DNA of 32,112 nt, taken from JAAYTY01 sp964569245. Its GTDB lineage: Bacteria; Fermentibacterota; Fermentibacteria; Fermentibacterales; Fermentibacteraceae. This document shows, piece by piece, positions 8,290 through 15,703 of the stretch. The notes beneath the pieces were generated by a model, which saw only the letters and a list, made by a program, of their open reading frames with translations, made no database searches and was not told where the DNA came from. The translations under genes and the position numbers were made by a program. Position 1 is the stretch's first letter. Every line of letters starts with the position of its first letter. Location of the stretch: the NCBI GenBank assembly GCA_964569245.1, contig CAZMTK010000017.1, positions 1 to 32,112 on the forward strand, written 5' to 3'.

Positions 8290-9534
8290 ATGCCGGGGAG
8301 CAGGGTGTTCATCGAGAGACGCAGGAGGCTGATGGAGTCTCTTCCACCGAGGAGCCTGGCGATAGTGCCCCCCGCCAGCCCCAAGACTGTCAGCGCCGAT
8401 GCCAAGCATGTAGAGCCCAGTCGGAACCTGTACTACCTCACCGGGATCGCTCAGGATGGCACATGGCTCGTCATGTCCCGAACGGAGGGCGACGAGCGCA
8501 GCGAGACTCTCTTCGTGGAGCCCTTCGATCCCGAGTACGAGAAGTGGATCGGCAGGCGGCTGACCGTGGAAGAAGCCTCCTCTACGTCCGGAGTGCCCGT
8601 CGTGCGCACGGACAGGGCGTGGCGGTCGGCCATCGAGTCCGCCATCGCGCGGCAGTCCATCAGGAACGTCTTCGTGGACTTCCCCCTCTCCGGTCTGGGG
8701 GGCCGCCCGGGAACCCGACACAGGCTTGCGCTGGACCTGCGCGACGCGTATCCCCATCTGATGCATGACAGGCTCTCGGGGCGGATCCATCTCATGCGGA
8801 TGGTGAAGGACAGAGGCGAGATAGACACGATGAAGAGGGCCGTCGAGATCACAGGGCAGGCCTTCCAAGCCGCTGCGAAGGCTCTGAAGCCGGGAATGAG
8901 GGAGTGTGAGTTCGAAGCGGAGCTGCTCAGGGTTTTCATCGCCTCCGGCGCGCATCCGGCCTTCCCCGTCATCGCCGCCGGCGGTCCCCGTGCGACCTGC
9001 CTTCACTACAGCGAGAACGGGCAGGTCATGGAGAAGGGCTCGCTGCTCCTGGCCGACTTCGGAGCGAGTTTCGCCTGGTACTCCTGCGACATCACGAGAA
9101 CGCTGCCGGTCGGGGGAAGGTTCTCCAGGAGACAGAGGCAGCTGATGGACATCGTGATCCGCATCCAGTCGGAGGCCATCCGTCTTCTGAAGCCAGGCAT
9201 CACCCTGGGCGAGTGGAATGCCGCGGTGAACGAACGCTATGCCGCCATGCTGGTCGCAGCGGGAGTTATCGCCGAAGAGAAGGACCTCGATAAGGTCTAC
9301 TATCACCGCATCGGGCATCACCTGGGGCTGGATACTCACGACGAGTCCCTGCCGGACGTTCCGGTTCAGGCCGGCATGGTGGTCACGGTCGAGCCCGGTC
9401 TCTACATCGCGGAGGAGGGTGTTGGGGTGAGGATCGAGGACGACGTGTTGGTCGGCGTGAAACGAAACACGGTGCTGTCCTCCTGCATACCGAAAGCCCC
9501 CGACGAAGTCGAAAGGCTTATGAGGTCCCGCTAG
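8290..9534 (+). CDS. pepP: Xaa-Pro aminopeptidase (M24 family)
   Basis: The 414-residue protein has an aminopeptidase P N-terminal domain (about residues 1-160) and a C-terminal pita-bread M24 domain. The five metal ligands are visible: Asp in LLADFGA, Asp in SCDITRT, His in RIGHHLGLDTHD, Glu in VTVEPGLY and Glu in VRIEDDV. It should be a cytoplasmic dimetal enzyme that removes an N-terminal residue preceding proline, helping to recycle peptides. It is 3 bases downstream of the nitroreductase and 2 bases upstream of tadA. Confidence 0.92.
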   Translation: MPGSRVFIERRRRLMESLPPRSLAIVPPASPKTVSADAKHVEPSRNLYYLTGIAQDGTWLVMSRTEGDERSETLFVEPFDPEYEKWIGRRLTVEEASSTSGVPVVRTDRAWRSAIESAIARQSIRNVFVDFPLSGLGGRPGTRHRLALDLRDAYPHLMHDRLSGRIHLMRMVKDRGEIDTMKRAVEITGQAFQAAAKALKPGMRECEFEAELLRVFIASGAHPAFPVIAAGGPRATCLHYSENGQVMEKGSLLLADFGASFAWYSCDITRTLPVGGRFSRRQRQLMDIVIRIQSEAIRLLKPGITLGEWNAAVNERYAAMLVAAGVIAEEKDLDKVYYHRIGHHLGLDTHDESLPDVPVQAGMVVTVEPGLYIAEEGVGVRIEDDVLVGVKRNTVLSSCIPKAPDEVERLMRSR

Positions 9535-9536
9535 AG

Positions 9537-10010
9537 GTGGATTCCGTCCTTGAAGATCTTATGCGCGAGGCTCTGCGCGAAGCAGGAGTTGCTCTGGCGG
9601 AGGGCGAGGTGCCTGTCGGCGCTGTTCTGCTGACGGCTGACGGACGCAGGTTCACGGGCAGGAATCGAACGGCGGCGCTGAGCCGGGCTTCGGCGCATGC
9701 GGAGTTTCTCGCCATGGAGGCCGCTGCCTCGGCGTGCGGCGACTGGAGGCTGGCGGGTTCGGTCCTGGTATCCACGCTGGAGCCGTGTTTGATGTGCGCC
9801 GGGCTTTGCGTGCTATCGCGCGTCGACAAAGTCGTGTACGGGGCGCCTGACTTCCGCTTCGGAGCCTTCGGGTCAGTGACGGACGTCAGGCTGATGGAGG
9901 GTCTGAACCACTACCCCGAGGTGGAGGGCCCCGTCGCCCCCGAGACCTGCGGCAGCCTCCTCCGCAGCTTCTTCCAGGCAGCCCGCACCAGCAGCACGGT
10001 TTCAGGTTGA
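9537..10010 (+). CDS. tadA: tRNA adenosine deaminase
   Basis: The protein has the cytidine-deaminase-like zinc site HAE (His54, Glu56) and PCLMC (Cys84, Cys87), with the TadA-type EVPVGAVLL and LEPCLMCAGL contexts. TadA converts A34 to inosine in tRNA-Arg(ACG), and a tRNA-Arg with anticodon ACG is encoded at 1658-1734. The GTG start follows the pepP stop by 2 bases. The last four sense codons and the TGA stop lie inside the left arm of an inverted-repeat element, so the C-terminal tail (TVSG) is supplied by the repeat. Confidence 0.92.
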   Translation: MDSVLEDLMREALREAGVALAEGEVPVGAVLLTADGRRFTGRNRTAALSRASAHAEFLAMEAAASACGDWRLAGSVLVSTLEPCLMCAGLCVLSRVDKVVYGAPDFRFGAFGSVTDVRLMEGLNHYPEVEGPVAPETCGSLLRSFFQAARTSSTVSG

Positions 10011-10165
10011 AGAAACTTAAGAAACACCAATTCTGACTATCTTGAGATAAGAACTTTTCATATAACACGCCTTGACAGGGGATCGGCCACGGGCGGTTTC
10101 CAAGTAGTGTTTCTATGACCTGCTGTAGATGCCCGGGTTTCTCAAGCTTCTCAAACCTGAAACTG
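9997..10165. repeat. inverted-repeat element, copy A
   Basis: The 29-base arms 9997-10025 and 10137-10165 match as inverted repeats at 24 of 29 positions. The core AGAAACTTAAGAAAC is on the left, with a diverged GAGAAGCTTGAGAAAC on the right. The 111-base interior has no ORF. The same arms bound a second element at 20064-20198. A further stem, ATGCCCGG (10129-10136) with CCGGGCAT (10168-10175), encloses the right arm. The element fills the space between convergent tadA and prs and could act as a transcriptional barrier there. Confidence 0.8.
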
Positions 10166-10176
10166 ATCCGGGCATG

Positions 10177-11211
10177 CTACAGGAAGAGGCTGCTCAGGCT
10201 CTGGCCGGTGTGGGTGCGCTGTATCGCCTCGGCGAACACGGGCGCAACGGATATGGAGCGTATCTTCTTCAGGGGCTCCCCGTTGATCGCCTCTGCGGCT
10301 GCCTGGTCGAACTCGATGGTGTCGGTAATGTAGAGCCTTGTCAGAGGGCTCTCCTCGATGATCTTGACAGCCTGTCCCGACATCACGCCGTGCGTCACGA
10401 ACGCATAGATCTCGGTGGCACCCCTTGCCGCTGCCGTACGGGCCGAGAGCACGAGGCTCTTGCCGGAGAGGATCTCGTCGTCGCACATGATCACTGTGCG
10501 CCCCGTGAGGTCGTCCACTCCCTCCACGGTCTTCACGTGGGGATTCTCAGTATCGTCGAGCCGGACCTTCTTGACATAGCCGGTGACGATGTCGGGGCTG
10601 CCGCCCGCCTCCCGCATCGCCCTAGAGACGTGTATCGCCAGAGAGTCGTTCGCCAGGATGCTGCCCGAGTCGGGGGCTACGAAAGCCAGCCTCTCCCTGC
10701 CCAGAGTTAGAATCTCGTCACGGAAAGTCCCCTGCGCATAGAGCTGGTCCACGGGAATGTCGCTGAAGCCCTGGCTCTGAGGACAGTGCAGGGTCATCGT
10801 CAGCACCCGGTTGGCCTTCACTGCGGCTAACAGGTCGAACATCATCTTGGCGGTTATCGCAATGCGCGGCTTGTCCTTCTTGTCGCTCCTGGCGTAGGGG
10901 AAGTAGGGGGTGACCGCCGTGATGCGCCCGGCGCTATCCTTTATCGCATAGATCATCTGCAGCATCTCGATGATGTCACCCGACACCGTGCGGTAGGCCT
11001 GGAGCTTGTCCTGGAAAAGGGATCTCTCGCCGGACTGGATTACGAAGACATCCTTCTCTCGCACAGTGCCGCCGATGAAGTTCACCATCAGGTTTCCGTT
11101 CGAGAACTGTACGAACTCCACCGGCTCCGGCTCCACGCCGAGAATCCCGCAGATCCTCTTCCCTAGAGTGTCTCCGGAGCGTCCGAAACAGATCGCGATG
11201 CTGCCGTACAT
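10177..11211 (-). CDS. prs: ribose-phosphate pyrophosphokinase, divergent
   Basis: The protein is about 344 residues and Prs-like throughout: FSNGNLMVNF (usual FxDGE region), DVFVIQS, ITAVTPYFPYARSDKK (ATP and ribose-5-phosphate binding, usually PYxxYARQDRK), ITAKMM and VAPDSG. The ribose-5-phosphate loop, normally DDxxDTGGT, here reads DDEILSGKS, keeping the Asp pair and Gly but changing the TGGT core. It should make PRPP from ribose-5-phosphate and ATP for nucleotide and amino-acid synthesis. ATG 11211 is preferred because GAGAGG lies 8 bases upstream; a GTG at 11220 is possible. It is divergent from the methylmalonyl-CoA operon. Confidence 0.85.
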   Translation of the reverse strand: MYGSIAICFGRSGDTLGKRICGILGVEPEPVEFVQFSNGNLMVNFIGGTVREKDVFVIQSGERSLFQDKLQAYRTVSGDIIEMLQMIYAIKDSAGRITAVTPYFPYARSDKKDKPRIAITAKMMFDLLAAVKANRVLTMTLHCPQSQGFSDIPVDQLYAQGTFRDEILTLGRERLAFVAPDSGSILANDSLAIHVSRAMREAGGSPDIVTGYVKKVRLDDTENPHVKTVEGVDDLTGRTVIMCDDEILSGKSLVLSARTAAARGATEIYAFVTHGVMSGQAVKIIEESPLTRLYITDTIEFDQAAAEAINGEPLKKIRSISVAPVFAEAIQRTHTGQSLSSLFL

Positions 11212-11352
11212 GACCTGCACCTCTCGATTGCGTAATGCCGAAAGGCATGCCCCCGGATACCCCTGCCCTTCCCGGCGAAGAGGGCGGCACCCTCGCGAGG
11301 ATGCCCGTGCGAATATTGCGCCGCAGCTCGCCGCGTGGGAAGGCCCCGCTTC

Positions 11353-11381
11353 TTGACTTACGGCAATTCGTTGTGTTGATT
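11353..11381 (+). promoter_or_regulatory. weak candidate promoter for the methylmalonyl-CoA operon
   Basis: TTGACT (11353-11358) and TTGATT (11376-11381) are 17 bases apart within the 212-base gap between divergent prs and the operon. The -10 match is poor. The rest of the gap holds short GC-rich palindromes, including ATGCCGAAAGGCAT next to prs, but no riboswitch that I recognise. Confidence 0.3.
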
Positions 11382-11423
11382 CCGCCTGCAGGATAGCTCT
11401 CCAACGAAGCGCGGAGGCTCGCG

Positions 11424-11840
11424 ATGAACGACAGGAAGATCAGGGTTCTGATCGCAAAGCCAGGCCTCGACGGACACGACCGGGGAGCCAAGTATATCGC
11501 CAGGGCACTCCGTGACGCCGGCATGGAGGTCATCTATACCGGGATAAGGCAGACGCCCGAGGCCATTGCCTCCGCCGCGATACAGGAGGACGTTGACTTC
11601 GTCGGCCTCTCCCTTCTCTCAGGCGCGCACAACACGCTGTTCCCCGAGGTGGCCAGGAGCCTCGCGGAGAAGGATGCCTCGGACATAGTGCTCTTCGGCG
11701 GCGGCGTGATTCCGGAGGAGGACATCCCGGGTCTTCTCGAAGCCGGCTTCAAGGCCATCTTCACGCCAGGAACCTCCGCCACGGATGTCGTGGATTTCGT
11801 TAGAAAGGCTTTCGAAGAGAGCGGACGAAAACAGGCCTGA
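11424..11840 (+). CDS. mcmA2: methylmalonyl-CoA mutase small (B12-binding) subunit
   Basis: The 138-residue protein is the stand-alone cobalamin-binding domain of a two-part methylmalonyl-CoA mutase. It has the base-off/His-on signature DxHxxG (Asp16, His18, Gly21) in KPGLDGHDRGAK, then GLSLLSGAH and LFGGGVIPEED, as in known B12 domains. With the TIM-barrel large subunit it interconverts succinyl-CoA and (R)-methylmalonyl-CoA. That subunit is not in this window and must be encoded elsewhere. The gene opens a tightly spaced seven-gene operon. Confidence 0.92.
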   Translation: MNDRKIRVLIAKPGLDGHDRGAKYIARALRDAGMEVIYTGIRQTPEAIASAAIQEDVDFVGLSLLSGAHNTLFPEVARSLAEKDASDIVLFGGGVIPEEDIPGLLEAGFKAIFTPGTSATDVVDFVRKAFEESGRKQA

Positions 11841-11873
11841 GGTGTTCTGGAGACCCGCCCGGCCGGAGGTCCA

Positions 11874-12830
11874 GTGCCCGCCCAGTCAATGGAGAACATC
11901 GCAGAGCTCGTGAGAAGGTCCGACCAGCGAGGACTAGCACGGGCTCTGACCATTGCCGAAAACGGAGGAGCCCGGGCGGCGGCGCTCCTCCACAGCCTGT
12001 TCGATCCCGGCCGCGGCGGCAGGACCGTGGGCGTCACGGGCCCCCCTGGCGCCGGGAAGAGCACTCTGGTCGACAGGCTGCTCCTCCATTGGAGGAAGGC
12101 CGGGCGTCGCATAGGAGTCGTAGCAGTCGATCCCTCCTCTCCTTTCTCGGGAGGTGCGCTGCTGGGAGACAGGCTGAGGATGCAGGATCACGCCTGCGAC
12201 CCCGGGGTCTTCATCAGGAGCATGGGCAGCCGGGGCCATGTCGGAGGGCTGGCCGACGCGACGGCACAGGTCGCGGAGGTGCTGGCGGCTGCCGGATTCG
12301 ATCCGGTGGTCCTGGAAACGGTCGGAGTCGGGCAGGGCGAGGTGGAGGTCGCAGGCCTGGCCGACGTCACCGTTCTCGTTCTTGTGCCGGGCCTCGGCGA
12401 TGACGTCCAGGCCATGAAGGCCGGGATCATGGAGATCGGAGACCTGATAGTCCTGAACAAGGCCGACCGCCCTGGCATGGACCAGCTGGAGTCGGCGGTG
12501 AGCTCGGTGCTCGACCTCCTTCCCGCCGGAGCGCCCAGGCCCGCGGTGATCCGCTGCGCCGCCGTGACGGGCGAGGGCGTGGACGAGGTCGCGCACTCCA
12601 TTGACGTCCTGCTCGACAGGCCCGGAGCTTCCGAGGAGGTGCGCAGGGAGCGGGTGAGAGCGGCCATCGCGAGAGTGGTGGACGGCAGAGGGACGGCAAT
12701 CGGCAGAATGATGCTGGAGCGGCTGTACGGCTGGGACCGTGCGGTCGATCTCGTCATGTCCGGCAGAACCTCTCCGTATATGATCGGAGAGGAGATCACG
12801 GGGGCGGCAATCAGGGAACTGGAGAGGTGA
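11874..12830 (+). CDS. meaB: MeaB/ArgK-type GTPase chaperone of methylmalonyl-CoA mutase
   Basis: A 318-residue G3E-family GTPase with Walker A GPPGAGKSTL, VDPSSPFSGGALLGDR, a GVGQGEVEV switch segment and the NKAD base-specificity motif. MeaB proteins gate cobalamin loading and protect or reactivate methylmalonyl-CoA mutase. The GTG start has GGAGG only 4 bases upstream; ATG 11889 is an alternative that would shorten the N-terminus by five residues. The stop overlaps the epimerase start. Confidence 0.93.
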   Translation: MPAQSMENIAELVRRSDQRGLARALTIAENGGARAAALLHSLFDPGRGGRTVGVTGPPGAGKSTLVDRLLLHWRKAGRRIGVVAVDPSSPFSGGALLGDRLRMQDHACDPGVFIRSMGSRGHVGGLADATAQVAEVLAAAGFDPVVLETVGVGQGEVEVAGLADVTVLVLVPGLGDDVQAMKAGIMEIGDLIVLNKADRPGMDQLESAVSSVLDLLPAGAPRPAVIRCAAVTGEGVDEVAHSIDVLLDRPGASEEVRRERVRAAIARVVDGRGTAIGRMMLERLYGWDRAVDLVMSGRTSPYMIGEEITGAAIRELER

Positions 12831-13237
12831 TGGTAAGGAAGATAGATCACATTGGAATCGCCGTAGAGAGCCTCGATGCGGCGGTACCCTTCTACAGGGA
12901 CATGCTGGGACTCGAGAGCCTGGGCGAGGAGGAAGTGCCGTCCCAGAAGGTGAGAGTGGCGATGTTCGCAGTGGGAGAGGCCCGGATAGAGCTTCTGGAG
13001 CCTACCAGCCCGGAAAGCCCGATCGCGAGCTTCCTGGAGAAGCGCGGGCAGGGGATACACCACGTCGCATACCGCGTGGACAGCGCGGCTGATGCCGTCG
13101 AGCGTCTCACCGGGCTGGGCGTGGAGATGATAGACAAGGCTCCCCGCCCGGGGGCTGGAGGCAGCATGATAGCCTTCGTTCACCCGAAGTCCAGCGGAAA
13201 GGTCCTCACCGAGCTGTGCGAGAATGGACACGAGTGA
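12830..13237 (+). CDS. mce: methylmalonyl-CoA epimerase
   Basis: The 135-residue protein of the glyoxalase/VOC fold has the metal-site motifs DHIGIAVESL (His), GIHHVAYRV (His) and LTELCE (Glu), plus IELLEPTSPESPIASFLEKRG, which is highly typical of this epimerase. It interconverts (R)- and (S)-methylmalonyl-CoA, connecting the mutase to the decarboxylase. The start could be GTG 12827 or ATG 12830; the latter gives a TGATG overlap with meaB and GGAGAGG just upstream. Confidence 0.93.
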   Translation: MVRKIDHIGIAVESLDAAVPFYRDMLGLESLGEEEVPSQKVRVAMFAVGEARIELLEPTSPESPIASFLEKRGQGIHHVAYRVDSAADAVERLTGLGVEMIDKAPRPGAGGSMIAFVHPKSSGKVLTELCENGHE

Positions 13238-13264
13238 CAACGGAACCGAGTAGAAAGGCTGCCT

Positions 13265-14815
13265 ATGGAATCGGCTGACAAGCTCAGGAAGCTCCGGCAA
13301 CTGCAGGAGAAGGCTCTGGAGGGCGGTGGCCCCGACAGGATCGAGAAGCAGCACGCTCTGGGCAAGCTCACGGCACGGGAGCGGCTCGAAATCCTGCTCG
13401 ACGAAGGCAGCTTCGAGGAGTTCGACATGTTCGTCACCCACAGGTGCACGAACTTCGGGCTCGAAGGGAAGAAGATCTCCGGCGACGGAGTGGTGACCGG
13501 CTACGGCACGATAGACGGCAGGCTAGTCTATGTGTTCTCGCATGACTTCACCGTGTTCGGGGGATCGCTTTCCGAGACGTTCTCGGAGAAGATCCTCAAG
13601 ATCATGGACATGGCAGCCGAGAACGGCGCTCCGGTAATCGGGCTGAACGACTCCGGCGGCGCAAGGATACAGGAGGGCATCGAGAGCCTTGCTGGATACG
13701 GCGAGATCTTCCTGCGGAACGTGATCTACTCGGGGGTGATCCCGCAGATATCCGTGATACTGGGCCCCTGCGCCGGCGGCGCAGTGTACAGCCCCGTGAT
13801 CACTGACTTCACCATCATGGTCGAGGGCACGAGCTACATGTTCGTGACCGGCCCCAAGGTCGTGAAGGCGGTGACCGGCGAGGAGGTCACAGTCGACCAG
13901 CTTGGCGGCCCCCACATACACGCTACACGGAGCGGCGTCGCCAGCCTCACCTGCAAGAACGAAAGAGAGGCCCTCCTGCTGGTGCGGAAGCTCGTTAGCT
14001 ACATCCCGCAGAACAACATGGAGGATCCCCCGGCGCTCACCCCCACCGATCCCCCGGAGCGAACGGAGGAGTGGCTCGACGAGTACGTGCCGGACAATCC
14101 CAACAAGCCGTACGAGATGCGCAGGATAATCGAGGCGGTGGTAGACGGAGGGGAGTTTCTCGAGATCCAGAGGATGTTCGCGCCCAACATTATCGTCGGG
14201 TTCGCCCGCATGAACGGGAAGCCGGTCGGGATCGTCGCCAACCAGCCCTCCTACCTTGCCGGCGTGCTGGACAACGACGCCTCGATCAAAGGCGCGCGCT
14301 TCGTCCGCTTCTGCGACGCATTCAATGTGCCGCTGGTTACCCTGGTGGACGTTCCAGGCTTCATGCCGGGCACCAAGCAGGAATACGGCGGCATCATCCG
14401 GAACGGCGCGAAGCTGCTCTATGCATTCGCGGAGGCCACGGTGCCCAAGGTCACCGTCATCGTTCGAAAGGCCTACGGAGGAGCTTACGACGTCATGAGT
14501 TCCAAGCACCTCAGGTCCGACGTGAACTATGCGTGGCCGAGCGCGGAGATAGCGGTTATGGGGCCCGATGGAGCCGTGGAGATCATCTTCAGCAGGGAGC
14601 TGGAGAAGGCCGACGATCCTGCCGCCCGGAAGCGCGAGCTTGTAGAAGAGTACAAGGAAAGGTTCGCCAACCCGTATTCGGCTGCCGAGCGGGGATACGT
14701 GGACGACGTGATAGTTCCCTCCACCACTCGCTTCAGGGTGATTCGCGCGCTGGAGATGCTCACCGGCAAGAGGCAGACCTTGCCAGCGAAGAAGCACGGG
14801 AACATCCCGCTGTGA
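13265..14815 (+). CDS. mmdA: methylmalonyl-CoA decarboxylase carboxyltransferase (alpha) subunit
   Basis: The 516-residue length and segments match the acyl-CoA carboxyltransferase family (PccB/MmdA): KLTARERLEILLDEGSFEE, LNDSGGARIQEGIESLAGYGEIF, GPCAGGAVYSPVITDF, VTGPKVVKAVTGEEV and KAYGGAYDVM. The two oxyanion-hole regions (GGARIQEG and the GGIIRNGAK/KAYGGAYDVM region) are intact. It moves the carboxyl group of (S)-methylmalonyl-CoA onto biotin. Gamma, biotin-carrier and beta genes follow directly and no biotin carboxylase is present, so the Na+-pumping decarboxylase is favoured over propionyl-CoA carboxylase. Confidence 0.92.
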   Translation: MESADKLRKLRQLQEKALEGGGPDRIEKQHALGKLTARERLEILLDEGSFEEFDMFVTHRCTNFGLEGKKISGDGVVTGYGTIDGRLVYVFSHDFTVFGGSLSETFSEKILKIMDMAAENGAPVIGLNDSGGARIQEGIESLAGYGEIFLRNVIYSGVIPQISVILGPCAGGAVYSPVITDFTIMVEGTSYMFVTGPKVVKAVTGEEVTVDQLGGPHIHATRSGVASLTCKNEREALLLVRKLVSYIPQNNMEDPPALTPTDPPERTEEWLDEYVPDNPNKPYEMRRIIEAVVDGGEFLEIQRMFAPNIIVGFARMNGKPVGIVANQPSYLAGVLDNDASIKGARFVRFCDAFNVPLVTLVDVPGFMPGTKQEYGGIIRNGAKLLYAFAEATVPKVTVIVRKAYGGAYDVMSSKHLRSDVNYAWPSAEIAVMGPDGAVEIIFSRELEKADDPAARKRELVEEYKERFANPYSAAERGYVDDVIVPSTTRFRVIRALEMLTGKRQTLPAKKHGNIPL

Positions 14816-15216
14816 AAGCGGCGGCGCTCATCTCGCTGGTTTCCGGGGCTGCCGGAGATGGCGGCTCGGGAGGCGGGCTCCTGCTCGGTCTCGAGGGAAT
14901 GCTGGTGGTCTTCGCCGGTTTGGTGCTTCTGGCCCTTTTCCTGCCTCTTCTTCGGAAGATGCTGGAGCGCCGGGCTGGGAAGGAGGCGGCTCAGAAGCCG
15001 CAGGTCGAAGTTTCTCCTGCTCCTCCGACGGACGAGGAGATCGCGGCGGTGGTATGCGCACTCCACTCCCACCTGACGCAGATCGAGCAGATGGAGCACC
15101 TCCACCTCACGTGGGGGATGTATGACAAGCCCTACAAGCCCTGGAGGCTGGCAGGCCGGGCCGAGTTCATGATGGGAAGGCAGGGCGTCCAGGCCAGGCC
15201 CAGGAACAGGAGCTGA
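14812..15216 (+). CDS. OadG/MmdD-like gamma (membrane anchor) subunit of the sodium-pump decarboxylase
   Basis: The GTG at 14812 overlaps the mmdA stop by 4 bases and opens a 134-residue protein. It has one hydrophobic segment near the N-terminus (LEGMLVVFAGLVLLALFLPL) followed by a basic stretch (RKMLERRAGK). Its C-terminal half is polar and contains an HSHLTQIEQMEHLHLTW segment. The single N-terminal helix with a hydrophilic tail fits the small subunits that assemble alpha, beta and biotin subunits at the membrane. Sequence identity in this class is always low, so the call rests on topology and position. The frame stays open upstream only as overlap with mmdA. Confidence 0.72.
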   Translation: MKAAALISLVSGAAGDGGSGGGLLLGLEGMLVVFAGLVLLALFLPLLRKMLERRAGKEAAQKPQVEVSPAPPTDEEIAAVVCALHSHLTQIEQMEHLHLTWGMYDKPYKPWRLAGRAEFMMGRQGVQARPRNRS

Positions 15217-15219
15217 TAG

Positions 15220-15666
15220 ATGCCTGAATACAAGGTGACCGTTAACGGGAAGCACTTCGACGTGAACATCGGCCGCATGGTGGACGACAAGGTCGATGTC
15301 GTGGTGAACGGAAAGAGCCTTCATGTCCAGATCGAGATTCCGCAGCGCTCGGCATCAAAGACTCCGCGCATCGAGACCAAGCCTCACGTGGTCAGTGCTG
15401 CAGAATCCCCCGACAAGACTTCCCCTCCTGGTGTGGCGGCCTCCATCGGGAAGGGAGACGTGCTGGCGCCACTGCCCGGGCTCATGCTGAAGATCCTCGT
15501 GAAGGAGGGGGACAAGGTCTCCGTCGGGCAGACCGTGGCCATAATGGAAGCGATGAAGATGGAGAACGAGATCGAGTCTCCCGTGACCGGGGTGATCTCC
15601 AAGGTGGCCGTGTCCGAAGGGCAGAACGTCCTGGAAAACGACCTCATCATGAAGATCGGGTCCTGA
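15220..15666 (+). CDS. mmdC: biotin carboxyl carrier subunit of the decarboxylase
   Basis: This 148-residue protein has an N-terminal YKVTVNGKHFDV strand region, a Ser/Pro/Ala-rich linker (about residues 48-78) and a C-terminal biotinyl domain. The biotin attachment motif EAMKM is complete, with Lys113 as the modified residue. The domain starts at VLAPLPGLMLKILVKEGD and ends at VLENDLIMKIGS, as in known carriers. It shuttles carboxyl groups from the alpha subunit to the membrane beta subunit. It lies 3 bases after the gamma subunit gene. Confidence 0.93.
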   Translation: MPEYKVTVNGKHFDVNIGRMVDDKVDVVVNGKSLHVQIEIPQRSASKTPRIETKPHVVSAAESPDKTSPPGVAASIGKGDVLAPLPGLMLKILVKEGDKVSVGQTVAIMEAMKMENEIESPVTGVISKVAVSEGQNVLENDLIMKIGS

Positions 15667-15703
15667 ATTGCCCTGTCGTCTGATCTGCTACTGCGTCTTT
15701 GGC

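Noticed and set aside
8053..9339. Long minus-strand open frame (428 codons)
   Set aside because: It lies antisense to pepP, whose metal-ligand motifs are complete. The antisense product is His/Arg/Gly-rich with no family motif, as GC-rich shadows usually are.
9997..10165. Invertible promoter switch bounded by inverted repeats
   Set aside because: A TTGACA lies inside, but no matching -10 box is present, the arms are imperfect (24/29), both flanking genes converge on the element, and no recombinase gene is near.
11212..11423. Cobalamin riboswitch before the B12-dependent operon
   Set aside because: A GTGGGAAGGC stretch recalls one conserved block, but the other blocks (GGTGAAA-type region and B12 box) are not found in order on either strand.
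13523..14797. Long minus-strand open frame (424 codons)
   Set aside because: Antisense to mmdA, which is fully conserved; a codon-bias shadow.
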